Of a DNA stretch of 64,000 nt, positions 22,741-36,191 are shown piece by piece. The stretch spans positions 43,260,425 to 43,324,424 of the forward strand of contig NC_090020.1 of assembly GCF_036417845.1 (NCBI RefSeq), read 5' to 3'. Source of the DNA: Apteryx mantelli. Taxonomy: Eukaryota > Chordata > Aves > Apterygiformes > Apterygidae. A program made the position numbers and the translations under genes. The notes under the pieces are model-generated. The model was not told where the DNA came from, made no database searches, and was given only the letters and a program-made list of their open reading frames with translations. Within the stretch, counting starts at the first letter, position 1. Each line of letters starts with the position of its first letter.

Positions 22741-25700
22741 CTTAAAGAAACTTTAAGACAAATTACACTGGTTATTTTCACAAAATTCCAGGATCCTGCA
22801 TTTCTTTGAGTGATTCTAGTTGCCGACTACAAAAAGTTCTTAAATTCTCTCTGGTTGAAAGACTAGAGTTGACAATGCAAAATGATGAAAGAATTTTAAA
22901 ACAAAATGCATAAACCTTTCTGTCATAAACCTTGTCTTTCCTACACGACCACAGTGGTGTGGATGTGCCATGGCTTCATAGCCTACAAGATGCATGGGAT
23001 CAACTGCAACTGGGGATTACACAGACAGTAATCAGTTTGTAATTGCACAAATCAACCCCAACCTAGACTTTAAAAAATAAACAGCTCAGAATCAAGACCC
23101 TGAAACAGTGGCTGTTGATCAGGCCTGCTGTCATTCTATAACCTAGGAGCCATGAAGAAAAGACACTCCTTCCGTCATGATCCCTGTAATTCTCAATGTA
23201 CAATTCAATTAGGTGGTAGCTGAGCTTCAGTAAAAGCTCTGTCTCTGTATTTCTAAATTACTACATTGGCAGCTGAGTGAAACAGTGTATGGGTCTCCGT
23301 CATAACCCACAGGGGTAAGTAAAAAAAAACCCAACAACTGAAGTTTGCATATTTTGTCAACCTGAACACTTAATCAGTGAGAAATGAACTACGTGCTCAC
23401 CCAAAGAGGTAGCCAGTACAGAGTCTTAGTAAGGAAAAACAAACACTGCTTTTCCACATGCATCTTCTAAGAGAAGAGGATGAAGACCTTTTCATTATGT
23501 CTTAAGAACAACAGACCTGTAAAATGACAACATATAATACAGGAAAAGCAGAATGGAGACCTTTCTTAGAGCAAGAAAAGCTTATTACTTTCCTTATAGC
23601 AAAGGACTAACAAAGATGGAAGATGTGGCCAGTAGACCTTCTCTACAGCAAAGAACGAACTTCGATGGACTATGGCCATACATCAACGCACAATCCATGT
23701 ATTACAAAAATATGCTCACAGCCAGCTTCTTCTTACTGAACAAGGATGTGACCAGAGAGGTTCGTTAATGAAGAGTGTACAGAAACATAAAAAGTTGAGA
23801 TTTTAAAAAAGTGAAATACAGATGTTATGTTTTGCAGTGACAAAAGCTTTCTACCCCATCATTCAGGCAGAATTTTATTGCTTTCTCATTCACTTGATGT
23901 TAAAGTCTTAAAGTATGCCCAGTATTCTTGATAGTATAGCTGCTTTTCAGTGAATTGCAGTGCAGGTATTATTATTTGGGCTTTTTCACTTCTTTTTTTT
24001 TCATCCCCTATAAGGGAGCCTATTTATGCCATTTCAGAAACAGTTCCTTCCACACTACCATAATTTATTTAGAAAATCTAATAACAAAGGTAAGAACTTG
24101 CCCTAAAAATTATGGTTAAACATTAGGCATATGCATGCAGCATCCATTATTTAAAATCTTGTATCTGGGCCTTTTAAACATTTTTTCAATTCATTTTGTT
24201 TCAAATGATCTAACAGGAAAAAGGCACCTGAAATAAGTAAATTGATTTTAGAGTTTACTTTTTAACAAAAATAAAATATCCTCGTGGGCATACACACTTT
24301 ATGTCAACACTTTGCCCAAAGCAATTTTATTAAGGTCAAGATATACTTCGGTGGGTGGGAGGGGAAAGGAAGGAATGGGAGAGGGGAAGGGTAAGAGTTT
24401 TTAATGCATGCATTGAGAGAATCTTACATCATTGTAGTTTAAAAGAGCTACACTCATAAATGAAATAACAGGCTACAAAATATAAATACATAAATATAAC
24501 TATATATATGAGCTTCCCAGCAACTCTAAGAATTTTCCAAATGCATTACCATTGTTTGCAGTTTTGCACATCACCTACAGCATAGCATGAGACTGGCTTA
24601 GTCACACAGCCTAATGCTTTCTTGATACTTCTACCTAATTACAGTTCCTATGCTCAGTTCTCCCGTGGCCTGAAAGATGAAATGGCTTGCAAATGCTTCT
24701 GTTTATTTTCCTCTTGAGCATCAACACTAAAAGTTGAAGTTTTAATGCTGGCATTTCAAAAAGCATAGGAGACAGTAAGAGTAGTAACTTGCCTCATATA
24801 TAATTTCATAACTGTAATATATATTAGTTTATTGCGAATAAAGTGCAGATTTGTATAAGTGTGTGGTAAATTCAGTTCCCTCATGTGGCAGTGAAGAGCA
24901 GTAACTGCTTGACTCTTGGGATATTTTTATTTTATTTTCAAGTCAAGGTTGGACATGTTTTGCATGAAGGATGGTTTAAATTCTCTACACTACCTAGGTT
25001 CTACTTTGACACTCCATAAGAAAACATATGAATCACACTAAGCATAAGGTTTCTTATGGCCCTGTATATACACTTTCAAAAAAATCAAGACACGTTTACA
25101 ATATATAAATGTTTCTACCAAAGATTTAGAAGTCCAAAATCTCATTTGAAAAATATTATTCATTTTCAAAAAATCCAATTAATTAACAGGCAGGTTTTAA
25201 GCAAATCCATCTGTCCATTCCAACAGACAATTAATATCTTTGCCCAGAATATTAATTCTTGCCTGGCCACAGAAGTACTGACACTTAATTCAATACTGTA
25301 CCATCTTGCTAGAGGCAAAATGTAGAGTAGTTCTTTTGTAAACCTTATTAAAAATGTATGAGGTACTTTTTATTTTGGAAAATTTAATTTTTTAATCCAT
25401 AACCCTTAAATGTCATGCACATTAAAAACCAACATGCATTCTAAACAAAACAGGTCAGAAAGAGACAGCATATATTAATAATAATTAGACTATTAGCATG
25501 GAATCAGAATGCTGGTCTTAACATGAATAGGTCACATGTCTCTGCAGCTAGTTGACTGACAATCTGAATTTTCTCAACATGCAAACCTTTTGCCCCAAAC
25601 TATTTTCATGGTAACAGCGATGCACATATTTTATGCAGCCATGACAAATAAGTGGCATCTTTAAAGAACGCATACCTGTATTTGTTCTTGTCCAAGAACA

Positions 25701-26110
25701 ACTAGCAGATGTCAGAAATGTAAGTTAAATGGGAAAAATAACAATTAAAAATGTTTGAGATGCAACTTCTTGTGTTACAACAGACTTTATAAAGACTTCA
25801 TAAAACTGAAGTATGTTTAAGACTATCCAGTATTGCTGTGGAACTCAAGAGACACAACCCTGGAGAAGGAAGTTACTTTCTGCTGCAATACCACAAACTC
25901 AAAGGACCTGGAAAAGGCAGGCATATTCAATGCCAGATTCTGCTGCTAATCCAAGGAGATGCCAAAGCCACAGTCAAACTCCCTTTAGAAACTTCCTCCT
26001 CAAACTTGACAGTAGCTAGGGACTGCAGCAAGGAGCCCCCTTTGTCCCATCCAGCTCCCACCGCATCCCATCCCACTTAAGCTCCATTTCTACTCCAACA
26101 ATTTCAAGCA

Positions 26111-26163
26111 GCAACCTCTCTTCCGGCTTTCTCTTCTCCCTTTGTGTGCTTGCAGGTAAGTAT
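26111..26163 (+). promoter_or_regulatory. Candidate recursive splice site (joined acceptor and donor)
   Basis: A pyrimidine tract of about 40 nt (from 26115) leads to TTGCAG ending at 26155. It is followed directly by GTAAGTAT from 26156, a near-consensus 5' splice site. A juxtaposed YnNCAG|GTAAGT is the definition of a recursive splice site in long introns. It is on the plus strand, opposite to COMMD10, so it would need an antisense or unannotated plus-strand transcript. The sequence is clear, but the function is inference. Confidence 0.4.
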
Positions 26164-27042
26164 TTCCAACACTCTCTCTTATTACTAACAAAAACTTGGT
26201 GGGAATATACTCTTTGTCATTAAAGTTTTTGTTTTAACTTAAAAGTCATAGTCTCACCAGGCCCTTCAATTTAACTCTGCCACAAAACACAAACCCTAAT
26301 GAATTCAAGCAGCTCACGCAATGAATGAAACACCAGTAATTACAGAACAAAGACTTGCAACAAGAAAGGTAATGGGAATGAGTAGGGAAAGTTTCCTTAA
26401 AAATCTGATTAGCTTTCCAGCCCTCCACGTTCCATTTAACACCAATGTCCATTCAGATATTTATTATGAAAATAAAAAAAGTGGGGCAGCCGCAGCAGAG
26501 TAAATCCTATGTAGGTCTTGTTCCTCTGATTTCACTTTTCTTTTTTTCTGCTCAAATTTACTTGCAGATAATTATACACTGAAATCCAAACACTAAAAAA
26601 AAAAAAGTTAAATTTTTAACCCACATTTTCTGGCAAGGCTTTCCAAAGGAATATTATTTCTTATGTGAGTGAATCAAACCCTCCATTTTGATTAAAAAGA
26701 ATACATCCTGACATATCAGGTTACCCCCAAAAAGTTAGTATAAGTCAAGACAGTTGTATTGTTAATCTCAGTAAATGTCTTCCCTCCATCTGTTAATTGT
26801 CATGCCATTGTCAAACTAAGGGGAATATATCAAGATGCTATATTTTATCTGCTCTGCTTTGGAAAAGACAAATTTTATAATGCCATAATAAGTGATTTGC
26901 TTTAATTCCCAGTTGACTCCCAAAGCATCTTGTCTGTTAGCTCAGTTTTTCTCCATCTCCAATCTAGCTTCCCTTTACTGAAAAAAAATTTTTTTCTTTA
27001 TATGTAGAAGCTGTAATTTCAGAGTCTTTTACTTCCTTTCAG

Positions 27043-27072
27043 AAAGAGGAAGATGCTCAACTCCAGCAACAG
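27043..27072 (+). other. Candidate 30-nt cassette exon (plus strand)
   Basis: The acceptor CTTCCTTTCAG (AG at 27041-27042) and the donor CAACAG|GTAAAA (GT at 27073-27074) bracket exactly 30 nt. In one frame these read KEEDAQLQQQ. The size is a multiple of three and both sites are reasonable. No neighbouring coding exon on the plus strand supports it, so it may be coincidental or part of a non-coding transcript. Confidence 0.25.
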
Positions 27073-29349
27073 GTAAAATATGACTTAGAATGAAAAAGCA
27101 CTTTAAAAAAAGCATGGTTTCCTGCTATGCAGTAGTCTTCAACACACTCTTATTAAAAACAGGAATCACATGTTGATTTCGCATAAAAATAAATTTGTAG
27201 GTGATTATAAAGTAATTACACTGGTAATTAAACAGAATTATTGCTTGCCATCAACCATCTCGCAAACATCCACTCTTAACTATTTTTTTCCAGCACGGAC
27301 AACTTTTCACATTTACAGTCTCATTCCACTTGCATTCTCATTCTTCAAGATGAAAAATATGTTTTTACAAAAAAAAGTTTTGTCTCTTGTATTTAAGGAT
27401 TTCAGAATATTGATTACATTAATTTTAAGTAAACACAAAATACACTAATTGAGTCAATTATATTCTTGCTTATTCCAAAGAGATTTATTTCACCATTTTG
27501 CAGATATGTAAGTAAGAACCCAATGAGTTTAAACACCCACTCCTTTTTCCATCAAAGTCAGTCGAAATAATAAATGTAAATAGCAGCAGGACCCATCCTA
27601 ACTACTAAAAACCACAGTCAGAGTGCAAAGAGGATGGAATAGATTTTTTGCCCCCAAAGTGCCTTCTCCATTTCTAGCTCATGGAATACTCTTCCTTCCT
27701 GTGCAAAACCCCCAAGCAAAATAATCACTTCTAAAGTACCAACTTAGTCCCCTATTTCAAAAAATGTAGCCTGGTGCTCTACTGTAGAAACGTCCCAGCA
27801 AGCTGCTACAACAGGCAGCCTCTGCCTAAACATGTCCATACATGCTTCAAAGGTCTGTATGTCTGTAAGTAACAGTATATTAGATTAACGTTAAAAAAAA
27901 AGGCTTCAGTCCGGCCAAATCTGGTAATGACTAGCAATAGTTGCCGAATGTTTAACAGCTTATGTAAAATGATCAGGAGATTTCAATGTATATGCTAGTG
28001 GTCAGGTCTGCACCCTTCAAAACAGTTCAATTGCCATACTTTTAATAGTGATCTGTAAAGAAGGGGTAAACTGGTACTTCTCAAATGTGTGAAGGATGCT
28101 GAAAAAATGGAGAAGTTGAAGCAAACTTCTTGGATTGCTTAAAAGTAAATTTTAGATTCTCAGTTTAGTCTTGTCTTAGCATGACAAAGACGATATACTA
28201 CCATGCGGTAGGAAGTATTGTCACCTGGACATCCAAAAACTGATCCTACCATAGATTGCTCTTTCCTCTAACAAACTTGTGAGAGAAATTTCTCTATAAC
28301 AAAGCAACAATTTATTTTCTAAATTTAGCAAGTAAAATCATATTTATTGCAACCAAAATAAAAGTATTTAATCCAAAATCTCAAGTATTTACAGCACATA
28401 GAGCATTAGTATCCACCACACTGCCTCACTTTCTTCAGTGTGATCAAAGGAACTTTTTTTTTCCCCTCCTTTTCCCCTCAGTACCTGAGCAGCTAAGATT
28501 TTAAATAACTATAATCTAAGGACAACTGGGTAGTCTATTCACATTTCTTAATCTTAGTACAAATTTAGAATAAGCTAAGACAAGAACAATTATTTCATCA
28601 CACACATGTTCACTGCTTAAACCCAGATTGATTTTTTCTCTAAGGCTGTATCTTTTCCACCATCACCAGCAATACGATGGGTACTATTAAACTCACACAA
28701 AAATGCTAATAAATTAAGAACAAAGAAATATCTTCATTGCTTTTAACAGAATTCTGTGAGTTCACAGTTTGCAATTGTACTAACATCATTCCATGTAACA
28801 CTGAAGTATTTTAATAAAGGCATATACTTGACTTACTTGTACTGCCTTTTTGTGGTAATAAACAATGGGTAAGATTATTATTCGCCTAATAATAATAAAC
28901 AAAGATACAACAAGAATGCTGTAAAAACATAATTTCCTCTACAGAGAGACTTGAACCTTGAGTCGTAAGATAAAACTCAATATTTAAGTTTGATGTTCTG
29001 CAGGTAAACATACTGTGTGTGGCAGGACAGAAAAGAGAAATAAAGGAGGAAAATGTCTACAAGATACATACATCACATACAAGGAAATATTTAAAGATAT
29101 TTTCTCTCCCTGAGTATCTGTTACAGCGTTTTCAGAAACAATATCTGCACTTATATGATTGTGAGCATAACAGTTCTCCGAATTTATCCTGGCTCATGCC
29201 TAACCTTTACAAAATTCAGCACAAGAGCATCGCAGTTGTAGCTGAAGATCTTGCTGCATCTCCTCAGCTGCCTATGCAAAAACCCTAAACGTCAACAGCA
29301 GAGACAGAAAAAAAGAAAAGTTATCTTTCTACGCTCTATAAGTAAACTT

Positions 29350-29391
29350 TTCTTCGTGACAGTTATTCTTTTTCTTTTTTTGTCTCTGCAG
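29350..29391 (+). promoter_or_regulatory. Strong plus-strand 3' splice acceptor-like site
   Basis: A nearly pure pyrimidine tract (29364-29386) ends in CTCTGCAG at 29391. The sequence after it has early stops in all frames, so any exon here would be non-coding. No good donor was found within about 180 bp. Confidence 0.3.
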
Positions 29392-29402
29392 TAATGAAGA
29401 AA

Positions 29403-29444
29403 ACAAAGAACTTGCTGAATGCACATATTGCCTTAGTTCTTTGT
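29403..29444. repeat. 10-bp perfect inverted repeat
   Basis: ACAAAGAACT (29403-29412) is the exact reverse complement of AGTTCTTTGT (29435-29444), with a 22-nt spacer. It can fold into a short stem-loop. Confidence 0.8.
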
Positions 29445-29451
29445 ATTTGGA

Positions 29452-29537
29452 AACTCTGCAGATTTACTGGCATTTGTGCAGTGCAGAATTGTTCAAAGTT
29501 TGGACAGTTTATGATTTTATAGTGCATCTGCAGAGTT
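29452..29537. repeat. 12-bp perfect inverted repeat
   Basis: AACTCTGCAGAT (29452-29463) is the exact reverse complement of ATCTGCAGAGTT (29526-29537), with a 62-nt spacer. It lies immediately beside the shorter inverted repeat at 29403-29444. Confidence 0.8.
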
Positions 29538-31284
29538 CATGCATAATACATTTTTTTTCTGACATTCATCCAAACAAAAATGACTGAACAAACAGCAATC
29601 TGTGACGATGACATGGTCATCATCTTAGCTGGAAAATTCAGTGTGCCCTCAAAAGTAAAGTAATTTTACCACTACACCAAAGATTGCTTCACAGATTAGA
29701 ATAACTACTTTAAATATTTAGAAAGCCCAGTTTTCAAGGGTGATCTTTGCAAATCTAGTGCCCACATACGCAGAGAAATACTATATTTATTCTTCTTTTT
29801 TAAGCACAAAGCTGCACTGAGCATCTAGAAAAAGAAAGGGAGTACAGATCTAGAGGAGCACTGAACACTTTAACACTACCTGGTATTATACACACTGGTA
29901 TAATCTTCTGCTATGAAAACTTACATTCTGTATACACCAAACATGCAAAAGAGTGACAGACAAAAACATGGAAAGAAATCAAAAGTAACTTGTAATTTGG
30001 GTGCTTGAAGATGGTTTACATGAGGCCTCCAAATTCTTTTACAATGCAGGTTCCTCGGAGTTTCTTACAGAGCATAAATACAACAGTTTAAATACCAAGG
30101 AGGGAGAAAGCTGTCAGGATAAAAGACCATTAGAACTAAACAAATGGGTATAAGTTTTGCCAAATATTCAGCTCAGACGCAGAAGAAGGTTGCTAAACAC
30201 TACGATGGTGAAGCTCTGAAGGGCTTCCAATCAAAGTAGTGGGGCCAAAAATTTTATAATGAAGATCAGTGAATTCATGGAGGTATATGACATGCCAACC
30301 TCATGAAGGCAAGGAAATAGAGTCTGAGGCCCAAGACACCAACTTCTAGCTCCAGGTTCTTAAATCCTCACCCGAGAAGACTGACACATCCAAAATCACT
30401 AGTCATGTCTGAATACTAAATCGCTGGACGTATTGCAACAAAGCAGTCTTCAGAAGGATTAGACTCATTTCTCAAAAATGCTAATGTTAACCCGTATTAA
30501 AAAATAAGCCCCAAATCCATTGTTTATTGACAGCTGAGGTCAGCTAGTGCCACAAACGCCCCTAGGATCTTAAAATCATGCAGCACAAGACTTCACAAGC
30601 AGGCAGCCTCCTCTGCAGCTTGCCCTCTGCCTGCTGCTGGCGATGGTGTCAATACTACGTCCCAGCACCCTATAAAGCTTTTGGCTCTATTTCCAACACA
30701 TCATAAATAGCAACATGCACCTTAACTTTATCAAACCTGCAAAATCTTAGAAGCAGCTCTGTACTCTTGTGAGTCAACAGAGTAGTATGTCTGATGTCGC
30801 ACAGTCCATTTGTTTATTTTGCTCTAATATTTGTGACATCTGACAAGATAAAAATTCATTTAGTCCAGACTCTCAGTTTAGTGCAGTATTCCCTATATCA
30901 CTGGGTACTTTAAACTGCATCTCTCCTACACCTAATTTCTCATCAAACATCCTAAACCATGTTAGACTCAGTGATGTCAGAAACAGCTCCAGGGGATATT
31001 GTATATTGTCACTGTGAAACAAGCACAGCAGGTTACTTCAGTGAATAATCTTTTTCATTAAATTTTTAAGAAGTGAAATATCATTAGATGTTACATTCTC
31101 CATAATCTGTATCATTTTGTAAAATAATTGAAAAAATGAGTTCATTGATCCATGTTTTACCATTCTTTTTTTAAATTCTCTTGGGTACAGAGCAAAGAGA
31201 AAGTCTTCAAAACTCGGAGAAGCAGTTTCAGTTTTAGTCCTGCATTTGAACTGAGGCCCAAAAGGGCCAAGCTGTAGCAAAGTG

Positions 31285-31354
31285 AACAGAAAGAAAATAT
31301 TTAATTTTGTTGCCATTGTAGGACTGATTTCCATACAACAGAAAGAAAATATTT
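31285..31354. repeat. 18-bp direct repeat pair
   Basis: AACAGAAAGAAAATATTT occurs at 31285-31302 and again at 31337-31354. The 34 bp between them shows no mobile-element character. Confidence 0.85.
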
Positions 31355-33239
31355 TCAGTCAGCTCTTGTCCAAATGGAAAATCTCTTTCCTTGCAATCTT
31401 CATATCTATTTCCGTAACATCTCATCTCTTACAGCCCACTGCTTATGTATTGAAATCCCCCTGAAGCTTTCTTTGTTCAAATTTTTCTTTAAATGCAGTA
31501 TTGTAATGCTTGTTTTGGATATACAACAGAAACCAATTTTAATTTTCTCCTTGTGCCTTCATTCTGCCAACTGGTATATAAAGAACATTTCAACTGTACA
31601 GCCTAATTTAGAAGATTTTGTAGAAAAAGGATCCTTTCACCCTTCAATAATTGTATATAACCAAATAATCAGCACTTGATTGAAAACAACTCTCATCAAA
31701 AACAATGAAAGTTTGCTTAAAGAGCAAGAAAAGTTTGCCATTCACCAAAACTCACTTCACAAACTGAGGCCTTAAGGCCAAGGCATATTCTGATTTCTAA
31801 AAACCAAACTCTTTAAAAACTTACATGTGGTAATAACTTCTTGTGGTTGAGAAGAAAGAGGAGCTATAAGCAAAACAGGGACAAAGTTTGCTCTGAATTT
31901 ACTGTAGTGGCATATGTTTGTATGAAGAAATGTAGAGGAAGTAGTAAATTCACATATAATGTATCAAGGCAGGCAAGCACTATGAAAAATTAAATAAAAG
32001 ACACTTGAATAATTCAAGCCTCATTCACGATTTTTCCTTTTTCAAGCCTGGGACATTCAGACCTCAAGTCTTTAACTATATTTACAATTTATTAAAAAAA
32101 TCTACTTTTATATACTTAACATTTCAGTACTGCCCCTCTTTTTAACTTCAAATTTGCTGTATTCTTAGGCACTATGTATGGATGTTTATATAATCACATC
32201 AAATTCAATTCACAGGACAATGAATTATGTAATATTAGACCCAAAATTATAGCATTCACTTTTCAAAACACCCACTTTGGGATCTAGCACTTCCAAATAG
32301 AAATATCAATTCTAGGCATGCAGGGGAGGAGAAAGAAAAGAAAAAACCTAATGAAAGTAGCAATCCACTTGGTTTTTATTAACTCACTGTTGATGTTCTT
32401 TGGGATAAATCATTTAATTAATATTAGACAAAGATAACAGTTGTGCTCAAGTTAATTCTTGTAAAAATACAGTCAAGAATATGTACAGTGATCATGTTTA
32501 GATTGCAAGTAGGTCTCATCAAGCTTTATGATCCATATGGAAACGACACAAACTATTCTCCTATAGTACGCTAGTAATTGAAATACAAATACTATCAATA
32601 ATTGAGATTAAGTTTTTGTTATTAAACACTGTAATTCTTAAAAATTTCAAACCAGAGGCTCAAAAGGGTGAACAATTATGCAGGAATAGAAATGTAAGCA
32701 TGAAAAATGTTAAACATTTCAACTATTTAATATAAAAAGGCTTGGATGACAAATCACCTTGCAAACTGAACAGACCCATGTTGTCATCTGCCACAGGATA
32801 AGTTAGGATTAAGATCTGAAGAGGCTAAGAAATTATGCACAACCTCATACCTTCCTCATCCTTCAAATTTTCAAAAAATCCCTAAGTGAACTGCAAAATT
32901 TTTTACACTGCCTAAAGCTCCTTCTCAGGAATCAAATACCCAATCCTTTAGCTTCTCATTGATTTTCTGATTGTTTCAGTTTTCTGATCTATTCCAAGAC
33001 TTTACCAGAACAAAACCCCAACTGCATAGATGCAAAGGAGCTGGGAACTTCTTCCAACCCATTTTTTCCCCCCCTCTTCAGGCTGAAAGGATTTAAGCTT
33101 TGTATCAGGGCTGCTTAAGATTGTTCCAGTATAACTTTCTGCTAGAGAATGCTGAATTCAACATGTTCCTGAAGAAAATTTTAATTCTGATGAAAGCTTA
33201 GCTAAAAACCTGCCTGCCTTTCCTGGCAGCTCCTCTTTC

Positions 33240-33600
33240 TGTCTCCCTGAATTCCATCAGCGATGTGAGGCCAGGGGGGTTCTCAGGTCTTCCCATGGTC
33301 TGCCCCATGGTTGCTGCAGAGCCACAGCACCAAGACACCAACACGTTGGGATTCCCAAACCAGTCCCACCCCTGGCTGGTGAGCTATGCAGATCCAGGGT
33401 TTCCTGAGCTCCAGGTCTCTCCACGGCCCCATCGGGGGCTGCAGGGAGTTTTGGCTGTCAGGTTCTTGCCACCAGCCAGATCCTCAAGGCTACCAGCACT
33501 GCTGGGTGGCAGCTGGCCAAACATCTGCTGCTCTCTGGTACAGCTCCGGATACAAAACCATGCAGGTAATCTCAGAGTTTGATACGTTCCTTGGCAAGGT
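33240..33600. other. GC-rich pocket of unknown origin
   Basis: About 360 bp clearly richer in G and C than its surroundings. Frames stay open over most of it on both strands (plus 33265-33582 and 33386-33748, minus 33384-33620). The peptides are proline- and arginine-rich with no recognised domain. The edges show no LTR, terminal inverted repeat or splice pair that I could support. It could be a decayed mobile element, a retro-insertion or a lineage-specific exon. Confidence 0.4.
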
Positions 33601-36173
33601 ACCAAGATCCCTATCTGCATGCTCTTTTCCCATATCCACTGTTAGACCTGAAAAAGGGTTAGTAGTTACTACAATCCTCAGTCTTCTTGATACTGACAGG
33701 GGGGAAAACAGACAGCTGTCTTTTGCTGGAAAACATAAACCACATTAAAAAACTGTTTTCCTTTTCTGTTGCTGGGGGGCTTTGCAAGTATAAAAAATTA
33801 ATATGAAAGAAGGTGGGATAAAATTATCTTTTTTTCTTTTGGGACTTGATTTCCTACTATGCAATATTATGGGTTGAACCACAGTCATGGTATCCCAAAG
33901 GAACCAATATACCAATTAAAATTTGGTTTTGAACACACAAAATCCATGCTACTTCTACTTGCACTGCAATTAAAACATCTAAAGTAGCAAAAGGCAGAGA
34001 TATTGTATATATACTAAGATATGTTCTACCCAGAAATCTTGAGCCATTCTGTCTGAAATAGCTGGTAGCAGAATCTGAAGGGTAAAATTTGAGAAAAAAT
34101 GAATAAACAACTATTTATTAAATAACAGATTACTGTAGGCATTATCATATAAAACAGGACCAGACAAACAGGAAAAAAGCCTTGCAGTCAAACATTAAAC
34201 CTTTTGCAATATGAGCAAAATGTAAATGGTTTTCGAACAGCAGTAAAATCATCATTTTCTGAGCACAGCCAGTAAATCAGGAAAAATAAAGTGGTTTCTT
34301 AAGTAAAATAAGCTTTGAAATAAAGTAGAAAAACACAGTGCTGAAATGGATGAGAAGCTGGTGAGGTGTCCAGTAATGATACATTTAAATAAGCCATTTG
34401 GCTAGAACTTGCAGTCATCTGTGAATAATTTATCAAATTGAATAAAGCAGCCTCAAAAGTGCAAACTGGCTAAAAACTGCTGAATATTTTTGCTGTGTTA
34501 AAACTCAGTCTTTCACACTTCCAGTTCCTTTTCTTCTAAACCCATAAAATGGATGAGAACATTCTTGTATGCTATTCTGCCCAGAGGACAGCTGATCACA
34601 GAGTATTTGTTTTCCTAAAACATTCTCAAATAAAGACTTTAAATATGGAAAAAGAGTTTCTTCTTTCTCAGAGAAAAAAAAAAAAAGGAAGAATACAACT
34701 GATAAAGCATCACGCACGCTGACACAGATGATCTCAGTCATCAGGTTTCTACCCCCTTTATAAAGTACGATCACTGCCTGAGACTCAGGTATACTTGTGT
34801 ATCCAGTACACTTGTCAATCCAGCAGGTTATCCACAGCCTACCATAACACAGTCTTCACATACTGGCTGCCCAGAATTAAAAAAACAAAACAATAACAAA
34901 ATAAAAACAAACAAAAAAACAGGAGCTGTGGTCATTTCACTACCTGTCCCATCTTATACTCTTAAGAAATAGCAAAGGAATCTTTAGACTTCTTTTGGAA
35001 GGAATTCCAATATGGATTCAGATTGACTTCTTTTTTCGGTCTGACATTTGAAGGTTTCCAATCCAAGCCTCCTTAGAGAGAAGAACTGTTGCAGAAGAAC
35101 AATAAATTCTAACTAATTCTAAAGGAACTGAATTTATAAAGACAGTTGTGAGTACCATTTGCACCATATCACTATCTTTTGATCAAGAAGATCTTATTTA
35201 TTATTACAAATTCTAAAGTCCAGGGTCATTGCAAAGAATCCTCTGCCTCTCTGATTATAACACACTTTTATTTATACCACGGGGGTTTTGTCCTGAGCAA
35301 GCACGCTCATCTCAAATGCAGTATTAAAGAGCAACTATTCTCAGACCTTTCAGCATCAGGTCTCTTCTTTCCTGCAGTTTACCCTCCATCATTATGCTTT
35401 CTCCCATATACATAAAATTCCAGTTTTTGGCACCCTGTCTCTAATATTCTGTACCTTTTTGCTGTCCCTCAGTAATGACCCTAACGGAAAAAAATCTCAT
35501 TTCCAAAGTTCCAACAAAAGCAGATTTGACTCAAATTCATCAAGCTCTCCCTTTCCTTCTAACTCTCTGTCGCCTGGCTTCCAGAAATGCAATCCCTCCA
35601 CCCCTTCATCACCAAAAACATTTAAAATTGAGCTCTCAAAATTCAAGCATTCCACTTGCTATCCAGTTCTTCCCATTACTACTTCTAAGACCTTGGTGCC
35701 CAGACCTACAGGGAAAGTCCCTGAAAAAACTGTCTCTATTTCCTGAAGCTTATTGCTGCCTTAGTTGCTGTGATTCTCCTGAAACACTTTATGTCAAGAA
35801 CAACAAGCATAGTGACCTGTTCAGGATACTTAGCTTGATAAAAACAAATCACTCCACTAACAAATTTCTAGACTATTTCATTTGACAACAGAACACAATG
35901 GCTTTGCACTTCTCAGAAGAGAAATGTGTTCTAAGATTAAGAAGAAATTAATTTTCTTGATTAAAAGCAACAAAATCCTTCAACTTTAAAGGTCTGATGA
36001 CAGAATATTGGGAAAAAAAAAGTCCTAAAGCCCATTAATTAAAATGCTTTGCCTCATTTTGTTGAAGAAAGCATTCAGATTAGTGAATCCATGTAGAACT
36101 GATCATTGTAATGATACTGAATTTAGTGAGACAGAACTCATGTCTGTGCTAGGAAAAGCTTTGTTTGTGTGGC

Positions 36174-36191
36174 TTTTTTTTTTTTTTTTTA
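36174..36191. repeat. Poly(T) tract
   Basis: An uninterrupted run of about 18 T residues on the plus strand. No processed-gene body was recognised to its right. Confidence 0.85.

Noticed and set aside
35459..35885. Overlapping 95- and 136-codon plus-strand frames
   Set aside because: Serine-, proline- and leucine-rich composition from pyrimidine-rich DNA. The two overlapping frames are both open, which argues against either being coding.
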